From contig QKWP01000029.1 in the NCBI GenBank assembly GCA_003550325.1, forward strand, positions 607,822 to 671,821: a DNA stretch of 64,000 nt. The letters run 5' to 3'. The position numbers and the translations under genes are program-made. Positions within the stretch are counted from its first letter, which is position 1; each line of letters starts with the position of its first letter. Source of the DNA: Gigaspora rosea. Its lineage: Eukaryota > Glomeromycota > Glomeromycetes > Diversisporales > Gigasporaceae. Shown here piece after piece: positions 47,391 to 57,345 of the stretch. Below the pieces are notes generated by a model, which searched no databases, was not told the origin of the DNA, and saw nothing but the letters and a program-made list of their open reading frames with translations.

Positions 47391-49100
47391 CACAATAAAT
47401 CATATAAAAATAAGTTTCCTATACATTACGGTTAAATTTGTTTTAGGTGCACAGATTACAACAAAATGACATATGTGCATGTATCACAGATATCTAATCA
47501 AATTATGAATAAAGAAACAATCAGCATGCAGAATAAATATAAGATTTCTTTATTGTGTTTTTTTTAGCAATATAATAAAGTATTAACATATATTTTTACA
47601 GTATACAACTTTGAATAGATGTCAGCTTATTTAAAATCTAAGATGTAAATCATATTATAATAGCGTTGATAGATGTTTAGAGAATTTGAACATGTGTACA
47701 ATCCTGGTTTATGAAATGAATACCAAAGAATACATAGTTTACATAAATCGATATGGATTAATACTTTTAATAATTTAGTATGTATGTATGTACGTAAGTT
47801 ATACATGCCAGTTATGTTTTACCCAATAGGATATTCTCCTAAATACTTTTAAAATTATGTATCAATATTTGTAAATATCATGCCATAGTTATAAACAAAG
47901 TCACTTTGTTACAATTAAATTGTTATATTATTAATTTAAGATTAAGATTTGTTTTTTTTTATAAAAAATCGTGTTTATAGTAGATTAATTCGATAAATAG
48001 ATAGCCTTGATAATTATAAAAAACCATAAACATAATAATAATTCAATAGTTGGCCTAATTTTAATTCTAATTCTAATTCTAATAAGAATAAGAATTATGA
48101 TTCTAATAAGAATAAGAATTATAATTACAATTTCAATTACAATTACAATACAATTACATTACAATTACAGTTATGACACAAATAACAATACAACTACAAT
48201 TACAAAACACTTATAAATACAATTATAGTAAAAATTTTTAAAGCAAATAATATTACTGTATTAGAACATGCCTCTGGTAAATGTATCATTTGACTATCAT
48301 GCTACCTGTAAAGAAAAGAAAAAAATGTCAGGCTGCACAAATTGCTAACAGAAAGCAGAACAAAATAAAAAATAAGAGAATGTAGATAATTACAAACCCT
48401 ACAAAAAAATTTAATAAGCGATTATATTGTAAAAAAAAGAATAAAATTTCTCGTATAATTTATTAACTCATAAATCTTAAATAACATATATACTATGAAT
48501 GTTAAAATTATTTCAAGTGTTTTTACTACTATATTAATATGTTAATAACATTTTACTTCTATATGTATATGCACATATATGTGTATTTGTAAGCCACAAA
48601 TAAGTACCACGCAATGTGCTCTAATTTAACATTAAGCCAACCAAATCAACTTAGCTACATTAATCAACCAATACAATTATATATAATTTTTATGTTACAC
48701 TTTTCAATTAGCGTAAACTTTTGCAATATTTTTTTTAATTTCATTACATATATAAATAAAAATATTTCAACCTGTTTTATTAAACTAAAATCCCAAAATT
48801 TTATAATGCAAATTCGTACACCAAAAAACATTAGCATAACCTATTATATTCAATCAAACTTAGCACTTACATGTCCAATCAGAACTGTAAATTATTACTA
48901 AATTATAGTGATATGCTAAAGTAATTTTTAATTAATAACTTCTTACAACCTTTTTACCAAATCTAAACATATAAATTTTTATATTTTTATAAAACACTAA
49001 CTATTATTAATACAATATAATAATAATTTTTAACAATCATATTCTCGCAATATAGTGTATGATGTATTATATAGTAATTTTGATATGTGATATTAACTAT
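47391..49100. other. Non-coding, with a simple-repeat block
   Basis: 48055-48205 is a simple repeat of TAATTCTAATAAGAATAAGA turning into AATTACAATTACAATAC. The rest is AT-rich without gene signal; a 95-residue frame at 48614-48901 is AT-run derived. Confidence 0.55.
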
Positions 49101-50647
49101 TGTCACAGTTGGATCCATTACCTGGGATTTCGTAGTGCCAATTGGGATCTATAAGATGACGTGATTGTGATTTGCATAATGCAGGAATTTAATTAAAAGT
49201 CTAATTATTAAATAGTCTATGCATATAACCCAGATAATTAAATATCAAGTTAATAATCTTATATTTAAAAACAAGCAATTGATAAATAAAAAAATAGCTT
49301 TTGAGCTTGATAGATTTTAGCTTTGAGCTTTAGCAAGATAGTTTGGACCCAATAATTCTTTTAAGTAAATAAACTGTCATTATCTACATGAATGTATTAG
49401 GTGAAAGGACCTGTATAATACATCAGCAGTCATAAAGCCAAGTGAGTGAATTTTATTAGCAAAACCCCACAAGTGCATGGCATATTGAAAATAGCCATAA
49501 CACAAGGACCTGGATAGAATCAAGTTCTTTTCACTGAATTTTGAAGAACCAAAAGTTAAAGTGCTAAAAGGCAGTTTAAGGTTAGTTCTAAAAGCAAAAA
49601 TAAAAAAGTTAAAAAAAGTTACTTGTGTAAACTAAAGTGAAAGAAATACTGAGTTGTATAATTTTGAGTTTGTTGTTAGAATTTGAAAATATAATTATTA
49701 TAAAATAAAATTATTGTTAATACGAAGTAAAAAATGAACCAAAAATATTAATTGAAATAAGAGCATCACCTAAAATCAAATATAATCACAACTGATAAAG
49801 ATGAAAATGTGGGTTTGTGAAATTAAGACCACCATAAGTAGGTTAACAAGACGAATGGAAAAAATCAACAATAGAAGCGAAGAAAAAGGTTAAAAGACCA
49901 TGTTTATGCTACAAATGTTGGAAGCCAGGACACCTTGCTAAAACTTGCCCAAATCGAAAAAGCCAAAGATCAGAAAAATGTAATATAAAGAATAAAGATC
50001 CTAATGCTTTGTTGGTTGAAATACAGTATATGGAATTAATAGGAAAAATAGTGAATCATGTTGAAATGAAGAATCAAACCCAAGAAAGCATAAATGTTCA
50101 AGACTTAATAATGAATCAACTTACTTGGCAAACAAAAGGAGATGGGATAATTCTGGTAAACATTATTATAAAAGGAGATGAGTTAAAAAGAGTAATCCTA
50201 AGGGACTCATTTATTATCAAAGATCCACAAATGTGGGACGTGTTGATGAAACATTTAATGATAGTTGTCATAATCAAAATGTAGTTGGAGATAAGAACGA
50301 TGGACAATACTTAAAAATCGAACTTGTATGCATAGAAAATCTGCTTGAGGTGAGGAATAGAAAAATTCAATGACAAAGGCTGTGAAAGTAGATAGAGTTG
50401 AATATGACAATATAAATATAACAAGAAAACAATGTGGATTGAATATATATATACTTTTAACGAATCTGTGCTGATACCAAGATCTTGTAATGAAACTTGC
50501 AAAGTTGGAAATGATGTTCTTGTTGGGCCAGTTATGCTAATGGATTCCGGAAGTAAAAGATATAATGATGGAGGTCTTATACCTAAATATAGTAAGAAAG
50601 AAATATTGCAAATTAATACAAAAAATATCTATTGTGATGACAATACA

Positions 50648-50940
50648 AAAGGATGAAAATAAAGCCTTTAAATATCGCCAGGAATCTGCTAATACAGGTG
50701 ATACTAATGAAGTATCAATTGTTGGATGTTGTTATCAAATCGTGACTGATACTGAGAAGGATAAGAAGAGTTTTGATCATCGTTATAAAAATGGCATGGG
50801 TGTGAAAAAAAATGAGCACAAGGAGTCTATCTGTAATCAAAATCTGTCGATATGGATTCTGCTAATAATGGACAATACAATCTCGAATGGTGCTGTCAAT
50901 ATAGTATAGGTGTAAACAAGGATGAAAAAAGTGACAACTT
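50648..50940 (+). pseudogene. Sel1-like repeat fragment
   Basis: About three degenerate Sel1-like units are recognisable: NKAFKYRQESANTGDTNEVS with GCCYQIVTDTEKDKKSFDHR, then YKNGMGVKKNEHKE, and SANNGQYNLEWCCQYSIGVN. The pattern of A-x-x-Y-x-x-SA, LG-x-CY and G-x-GV-x-KD is that of Sel1 solenoid repeats, which are strongly expanded in Glomeromycotina. The frame is not continuous. It sits inside the composite locus, so it was probably captured or inserted there. Confidence 0.65.
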
Positions 50941-51188
50941 GAATGGTATTGGATATAATGATCAAATCGAAACCAGTTATAAAAGATTTGGTGACCAAAT
51001 TAAACAGCATAATGAAAGTCTGAAGGTTGCTAAAACCATTGATGTTGTTAATAAAGTGTATATGAAGATATGGCAACTGTTATTGATGATAAAGAAATGA
51101 TAAATAAGACAGCGACATCCCTGACTACAAATGTTGAATGCCAATGAGAAAAAAAACAAATATTATAGACTATTGTTCAGGTACTATC

Positions 51189-51422
51189 CAGTGTCTGAAA
51201 TTGGGTTGTGGAGTCTGCGGACCGCAACAAATTTTAAATTTCCGCAACCAAAATCTGAAGTACATGTGCAAATTCCGCACATAAATTTGCAAATTTTACT
51301 TATAAATTTTGATTAAATGCTTATATGCACAACTAAAATTTTATAAATTCTTATAATCCACAACTTTTTTTTTTATTTAGTTGCAGCCCGCAACTAATTT
51401 AAAAATTGAATTTCAGACACTG
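51189..51422. mobile_element. hAT MITE with 8-bp target duplication
   Basis: The inverted ends CAGTGTCTGAAATT and AATTTCAGACACTG are flanked by the identical octamer GTACTATC (51181-51188 and 51423-51430). The element is 234 bp, with an inner imperfect pair GCGGACCGCAAC / GTTGCAGCCCGC. The ends resemble those of the MITE at 15084 (CAGTGTTGGAAATT), so both may use the same transposase. Confidence 0.92.
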
Positions 51423-52724
51423 GTACTATCATGATGTTAAATGCAAATAGGATAGAAGTATCATACCTAAAAGACGAATACCTTGTGATGGGAATTCGAT
51501 ATTAGTACTAAATACGTTGGATCAAATGAGGCAAAGAGACTTTTACAACCATTTATACCTGGATTTTACAATCAGATATGATGGATTTGAACACGTGATC
51601 TTTGGAAGTCAACTTGAAATACGTAAGCTTGAACATTTAGACTTAAAAAGGCTGTGACAATATGGATGGTCTTAACAAAAGATAAAGTAATCAAGGACGT
51701 TAAAACAATATCAATAAAACATTAAAAAAAACAGTATGTGTCTTTGATTTGAAAATGAAGAAAACAAAGTGCTGGATGCACGTGACTTATATACCATTGA
51801 TCAAAATCGATCAAATTATGAGCAGTTAGTAACATGAATACCGAAGTAAGACATAATTATAGAAATTATAAATAGCAGTAGTATGAATACTGAAGTAAGA
51901 TTTAATTATGAAAATAGTTAGTAAAAGAAAGTACTGAAGTAAGTAACATTTATGGAAAAAAATTTATATTAGTATTAGTATTAATTGATTGAACATTGTA
52001 TTAATTTCCTTGGTATATATAAGTAGTATTAGGTTTGATAGTTGTATAAGGTTTTGTAAATAGGACAATTTGTGTTAGATAAAGTGAGTTTTGCATGGGT
52101 TGAAACTTCAGGGACAAAGTCCCAGGAGATCTAGCTCATGTCATGGTTGGATCCATCACCAGAATTTTGTAGTACCAATCAGGATCTATAAGGTGGCGTG
52201 ATTGTTTTGCATAATGCAGGAATTTAATTAAAATTCTAATTGTTAGATAACTGTAGAAAAGACTTGGCTAATGTAAGGTTGAGTTAGCTCAGGGTTGTAA
52301 ACATAAACAAGTTTATTATATGAAGAAAGTACAAAGAAATGTATTATTATTTATTTGAAGATATATATATCTAGATTGAATAAACAATAGTATATGCATA
52401 TCAATATTTAAGGGTGATCAATCTGAATTGATTATACTTGCTATTATTAATAAGGGTTTGGGTTACATTAACTAAATTTAGCAATTACGGGTTTAATGAG
52501 ATAAACTCATACTTTATTATTAATAATTATTTAAGGCAAATAATATAAAGATGATATAAATTTTGATAGATATATATAGATGTACTAGAGAAAAATGGAA
52601 AAAATGTCCTTTTTTATTAATTTCAATGATTGTATTTATAACTTTTAAAATCTATTGGTTTGAAACCACCATTATAAGTTTTAGACCAACATCAGAAGTT
52701 TTAGAACACATTGGACCACTCTGG

Positions 52725-53084
52725 TTAGTTCAGACTATTACAGTGGGTTTGAGCCAAAATTGATGGTTTGGAACCTTCAAATCTACTAAGCCTTTTACTC
52801 AAAAAGGAAATCATACAATTATTCAAACATACACTAACTATTATAAGTAAAATTACAATGATAATGAGAATTTGCTCGAATTTTCCATAACATATTCTCC
52901 AGCTTAAAAAAGTAAGCTCCTGCGAACCCAATAACTCCTGAGTTTCTTTGTCCCTCAATCTCCTAGCCTCAACCAACAATACTTCTGAAAAATCTGGTAC
53001 CCACATTCGTAATGGAAATTTGCTAGACTTGTTGCATGTACTACTCTCTGCAGATACTAAATAGTAGGCATACTCTTTTTGCAA
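52725..53084 (-). CDS. Hypothetical protein with one membrane segment
   Basis: An open minus-strand frame of ~119 residues, without an ATG at its start (TTG); an in-frame TAG lies just upstream, after DRKES. The N-terminal part is protein-like (FPLRMWVPDFSEVLLVEARR, DKETQELLGSQELTFLSWRI), followed by one strongly hydrophobic segment (ILIIIVILLIIVSVCL). It could be the last exon of a decayed gene. No family recognised. Confidence 0.3.
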   Translation of the reverse strand: MQKEYAYYLVSAESSTCNKSSKFPLRMWVPDFSEVLLVEARRLRDKETQELLGSQELTFLSWRICYGKFEQILIIIVILLIIVSVCLNNCMISFLSKRLSRFEGSKPSILAQTHCNSLN

Positions 53085-54089
53085 TCCTCTATACTAACTC
53101 TCCTTTCGATCTGGTAAGTTGTTGATATAATTTTTCCAATTGTTATTTATTAATTCAGATATATACAATAATAATCGATTAGCAGATGTATAATAATTTA
53201 TATTTTAATTACAAGATTTATCAATTATAGATATATATTGATTTGTAACAGGCATATAGACATTTATCAGATAATTTCCACCTTTTAAAAGGGTACCCCC
53301 CACATACACAAAACTAGCCAATCAAATTCAAACAAATAATATATATAGGCTGGACCCAGTTTAGCGTTTAAAAATACATCAAATCAAGCATAATTGTCTT
53401 TATTTTACTTAAAATTTAGATATTAGATGCATAATTTTGGATTTTTGATCAAAAAGTCAAATTTAAGCTACTTATCTCCAAATTTCAAGTAAAATAAAAA
53501 CAATTCTGCTAATTTAATGTATTTTTAGTTTTTTATAAGTTTATTTAGTGCATAAAGTTAGAATTAATTAGTAAAATTTTGTGAATCATAAGATTTTATA
53601 AAATTTTATTAATAAAATTCTATAAAATCTTATAATTCACAAATTTTTATTAATTAATGCTAACTTTATGCACTAAGTAAACATGTTCAGCATTTAAAAA
53701 CACATCAAATCGGCATAATTATTTTTATTTGCTTGAAAATTAGAGAATAGATGCATAATTTTGGATTTTGATCACAAAGTCAAATTTAAGCATCTTTTCT
53801 CCAAATTCAAGTAAAATAAAAATAACTCTGCTGATTTAATGTATTTATAGGTGCTGTACGAGTTTACAAATCCTTTAAGTTAAAATTAATTAGTAAAATT
53901 TGGTGAATAAGAAGATTTTATAGAATTTTATTAATAAAATTCTATCCCTTAATCCGTATGCAAAATAGGGGCAAATTTGCCCTGAATTTTTTAATATCAT
54001 TTTTACATCATTTAAGTATAATTAATATATTATAAATCGATTCCAAAATCAGTAAAAAACATTAAAAAATATATATTTAATAAATTTAT

Positions 54090-55502
54090 TCATTGTTTAC
54101 TATGAAAATCTTTAAAACAATTAGGTCTTACTATAGAGCAACAAAGAGGTACGTTACATTTAATGCACCAAAATTGAGTTTGGGAAACTTTGCGATAAAG
54201 AATAATACTATTAACAAGAACAGTGTCTAATAACCAAAAAAATAAAGGAAACCAAGTATGACGTGCTGTTAATTGACAATTATAGTAACCTCTAAGCTGA
54301 TCTGCAAGATCAACACCTCCCATATAATTATTATAATCATTAATTACTTGTGGAATAGGCAATGCTTTTCGTGACATATTGCCAAATACCTGACGAACCT
54401 TATTTGCATTAGTACTTGTTTTACGAGGGCGTCGTCGATTTCGAATAACTTTCCATTCATCACCCATAATTCCATGAATAGTTGTAAGCATTGTTACAGG
54501 CCCATAATTAATCCATAATACTGCTAAAACATTATCTGTAACTACTCCACTTAGTGTATTCCAATCTAATAAATGAGCATTATTAATTTTTAACTCTCTA
54601 GGAAATTTTGATGAATTAGTTCGAACAGTTCCACATGCACCTAGATTATTTTCACGTAAATATTTAAAAAGAGAAATACTTGAAAAATAGTTATCCATAT
54701 AAATATGAAATGTTTTTTCCTGAGGAAGCTGGTTTGCTAAATGACATACTATGCATCCAGCTTTATTAATATTAGTGATTAACTCTAACTCCTTATTATC
54801 TTCAACTCGAGAACTAAACATAAATGTATATGTATATCCAGCATCACATAGAGAATATATTTTGTAGCCTTCAGATATTGGCTTGTTTTTCATTTTTACA
54901 GTATGTATACTTCGACCAGAAAAACGAACCATCATTTCATCTACAGAAACTTGTGAACTAGGTACATATAACTTTTTAAATGTATCTCGAAAATGTGATG
55001 CTAGTGGCTCTACTTTAGAGTACCAAGTTAAATTAAAACTATTTGGATTAGAAATATGAAGATATCGTTTTATTTGTTCAAATCTATATGTTGACATAAA
55101 TTGTTTAATACTATGAATAGCTTTTTGTTCATCTGAATTCCACAAATCATCTATATGATAAATTTTGTGAACACCCATATAAATGACTATTGCAATCCAA
55201 ATTTTTAACTCTTTTAAAGTCAACAAATGCCAAATACGACCACCTTTTTTTAATCTATTAACTCGATTTAACTTTTCATAATTATTAGTATTATTAACAA
55301 TTAATTGATAATAATAATTAGTAAAAAATAGATGAAACAATGTAAGTGGACTAATAGTGCCTTGCTGTATTTCATATGGCAATGTAGCATAACTTCTATG
55401 AAGCTCATTAACATTTTCCATTTGATCAAATTCTGGTAATTCTGGAAGTGTTGGTATTTTATTTAACTTACTATTCTTTCTTTTATTTGTTTTTTCACTC
55501 AT
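54090..55502 (-). CDS. piggyBac transposase, catalytic part (470 aa)
   Basis: A cut-and-paste transposase of the DDE_Tnp_1_7 family, acting in the nucleus on the element ends. The 470-residue frame starts with ATG at 55502. Three catalytic aspartates are visible: D188 in VSVDEMMVRFSGR, D270 in HIYMDNYFSS, and D398 in GGVDLADQLRGYY, with D401 next to it. The C-terminus holds a Cys/His cluster (WCIKCNVPLCC .. CFKDFH), the small zinc-binding domain that recognises the ends. Other conserved features are LTLKELKIWIAIVIYMG and the basic RNRRRPRK. No internal stop. The start overlaps the stop of the upstream acidic ORF as ATGA, and the usual N-terminal acidic region of the family is encoded there, so this ORF alone may be N-terminally short. 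Confidence 0.92.
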   Translation of the reverse strand: MSEKTNKRKNSKLNKIPTLPELPEFDQMENVNELHRSYATLPYEIQQGTISPLTLFHLFFTNYYYQLIVNNTNNYEKLNRVNRLKKGGRIWHLLTLKELKIWIAIVIYMGVHKIYHIDDLWNSDEQKAIHSIKQFMSTYRFEQIKRYLHISNPNSFNLTWYSKVEPLASHFRDTFKKLYVPSSQVSVDEMMVRFSGRSIHTVKMKNKPISEGYKIYSLCDAGYTYTFMFSSRVEDNKELELITNINKAGCIVCHLANQLPQEKTFHIYMDNYFSSISLFKYLRENNLGACGTVRTNSSKFPRELKINNAHLLDWNTLSGVVTDNVLAVLWINYGPVTMLTTIHGIMGDEWKVIRNRRRPRKTSTNANKVRQVFGNMSRKALPIPQVINDYNNYMGGVDLADQLRGYYNCQLTARHTWFPLFFWLLDTVLVNSIILYRKVSQTQFWCIKCNVPLCCSIVRPNCFKDFHSKQ

Positions 55503-55816
55503 TTTTTTTTCCCCTTCCCACCCGCCCTACGTTTTTCATTTCGTTTGTAAGTAGATTTTGCACTTTCTTCATATTCAGAATCCGTAGCATAATCTGTCAT
55601 AACTAAATCTTCAGAATCTGTGACATAATCTGTGATATAATCTTGTTCTTCGGTCATAAATAAATCTTCATAATCTATTGTGTAATTAATTCTTGTCTCT
55701 CCATGATTATTATGCTCAAAGGTAAAATATTGCAAATCAGAAGAAGAATCATCAGCGGCATCATCGTACTCATTATTAGAAGTGTCATTATTAGTACTAC
55801 TATCACTATCGGCCAT
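55499..55816 (-). CDS. Acidic N-terminal ORF of the piggyBac element (105 aa)
   Basis: Opens MADSDSSTNNDTSNNEYDDA and is rich in Asp/Glu/Ser with a repeated YVTDSEDLVMTDYATDSEYE pattern. It ends in a basic tail (YKRNEKRRAGGKGKKK). piggyBac transposases normally begin with such an acidic segment, so this looks like the family N-terminus. Its TGA (55501-55499) follows GGGG and nine A, and the transposase ATG overlaps it by one base in the -1 frame. Options are a one-base change or base-call error in the A run, -1 slippage on A AAA AAA, or reinitiation at ATGA. Confidence 0.75.
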   Translation of the reverse strand: MADSDSSTNNDTSNNEYDDAADDSSSDLQYFTFEHNNHGETRINYTIDYEDLFMTEEQDYITDYVTDSEDLVMTDYATDSEYEESAKSTYKRNEKRRAGGKGKKK

Positions 55817-57345
55817 AGTATAAGCGGGTTTTTTTTTTTTAAAAAAAAAAAAATGTGAAAATTAAAAGCATCGATCTTTTACATTAAAGAACATTTTAGA
55901 AGTTTATTGAACCTTATTATTTTTTATTTGCGGCAAAGATACATAAATATTGGTGTAGCAGTTATGTTTGTGTGCATTGTGCCACAAACATGAGGGGGGT
56001 ACATTTAGTAAATTTTAATGGTAGCGTGAGATATCTGCCGGGAATCTGAAAATCGGGGCAAATTTGCCCCGAATACGGATTAAGGGATAATATCTTATTA
56101 TTCGCCAAATTTTACTAATTAATTCTAACTTAAAGAATTAAGTAAACTCGTTTAGCATCTATAAATACATTAAATCAGCAGTGTTTTTTTTATTTTACTT
56201 GAAATTTGGAGAAAAGATGCTTAAATTTGACTTTTTTAATCAAAATCCAAAATTATGCATCTATTCTCTAAATTTTAATTAAAATAAAAATAATTATGCT
56301 ATTTTGATATATTTTTAAATGCTGAACATGTTTACTTAGTGCATAAAGTTAGAATTAATTCATAAAAATTTTGAGATTTTATAGAATTTATTAATAAAAT
56401 TCTATAAAATCTTATGATTTACCAAATTTTACTAATTAATTCTAACTTAAAGGATTAAGTAAACTTGTTTAGCACCTATAAATATATTAAATCAGCAGGA
56501 TTGTTTTTATTTTACTTGAAATTTGGAGAAAAGTTGCTTAAATTTGACTTTTTTGATCAAAAATCCAAAATTATGCATCTAATATCTAAATTTCAAGTAA
56601 AATAAAAACAATTATGCCGATTTGATGTATTTTTAAGTGCTTAACATGATTACTTAGTGCATAAAGTTAGAATTAATTAATAAAAATTTGTGAATTATAA
56701 GATTTTATAGAATTTTATTAATAAAATTCTATAAAATATATGATTTGCCAAATTTTACTAATTAATTCTAACTTAAAGGATTAAGTAAACTTGTTCAGCA
56801 CCTATAAATACATCAAATTAGCATGATTGTTTTTATTTTACTTGAAATTTGGAGAATAGATGCATAATTTTGGATTTTTGATCAACAAAGTCAAATTTAA
56901 GTATCTTTTCTCCAAATTTCATGTAAAATAAAAACAACTCTGCTGATTTAATGTATTTATAGTGCTGAACAAGTTCACTTAATGCATTAAGTTAGAATTA
57001 ATTAGTAAAATTTGATGAATTATAAGATTTATAGAATTTTATTAATAAAATTTAATAAAATCTTATGATTCATAATATTTTACTAATTAATTATAACTTA
57101 AAGGATTAAGTGAACTTTTTTAGCACCTATAAATACATAAATTGGCTGAGTTGGTTTTATTTTACTTGAAATTTGAAGAAAAGATACTTAAATTTGACTT
57201 TTTTATTAATCCATAATTATGCACTATTCTCTAAATTTTAAGTAAAATAAAAACAATTATGCCATTTTGATATATTTTTAAATGCTATACATGTTTACTT
57301 GGTGCATAAAGTTAGAATTAATTAAATAAAATTTTTATATTTTTA

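Larger units (their letters stand above)
49105..52260 (+). mobile_element. Decayed composite element between direct repeats
   Basis: A ~110-bp direct repeat lies at ~49108-49215 and ~52145-52250 (TTGGATCCATTACC / TTGGATCCATCACC, GGATCTATAAG, TTTGCATAATGCAGGAATTT). Between them, in plus-strand order, are a CCHC zinc knuckle of gag type (CYKCWKPGHLAKTC, ~49.91-49.95 kb), a possible aspartic-protease motif (VMLMDSGSK, ~50.54 kb), a Sel1 fragment, and a further protein-like stretch (~51.5-51.65 kb). It is broken, with several lesions, and old. I read it as a retro-element fossil that took up host sequence; a decayed host gene with a zinc knuckle is possible. Confidence 0.45.
53946..56086 (-). mobile_element. 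piggyBac-type transposon, near intact
   Basis: Inverted ends CCCTTAATCCGTAT.. (53946) and ..ATACGGATTAAGGG (56086), each followed inward by the palindrome GGGGCAAATTTGCCC(C). The 2141-bp length fits the superfamily. It holds the transposase ORF and an upstream acidic ORF, both on the minus strand. Inserted in the ~330-bp satellite. TTAA is present three bases inside each end rather than clearly as the flanking duplication (see findings). Confidence 0.88.
53345..57345. repeat. Palindromic satellite, ~330-bp monomer, split by piggyBac
   Basis: Monomers recur near 53363, 53690, 56150, 56465, 56800 and 57120. Each contains a left half (TTTACTTGAAATTTGGAGAA..AAATTTGACTTTTTTGATCA), a near-complementary half (..CTCCAAATTTCAAGTAAAAT), and a second hairpin around TAGAATTTTATTAATAAAAT. 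Subtracting the piggyBac element leaves ~1.86 kb, or 5-6 units. The sequence is unrelated to the ~190-bp satellite, but the design is the same. Confidence 0.85.

Noticed and set aside
48007-48216. 69-residue frame with ILILILIRIRI pattern
   Set aside because: Translated simple repeat.
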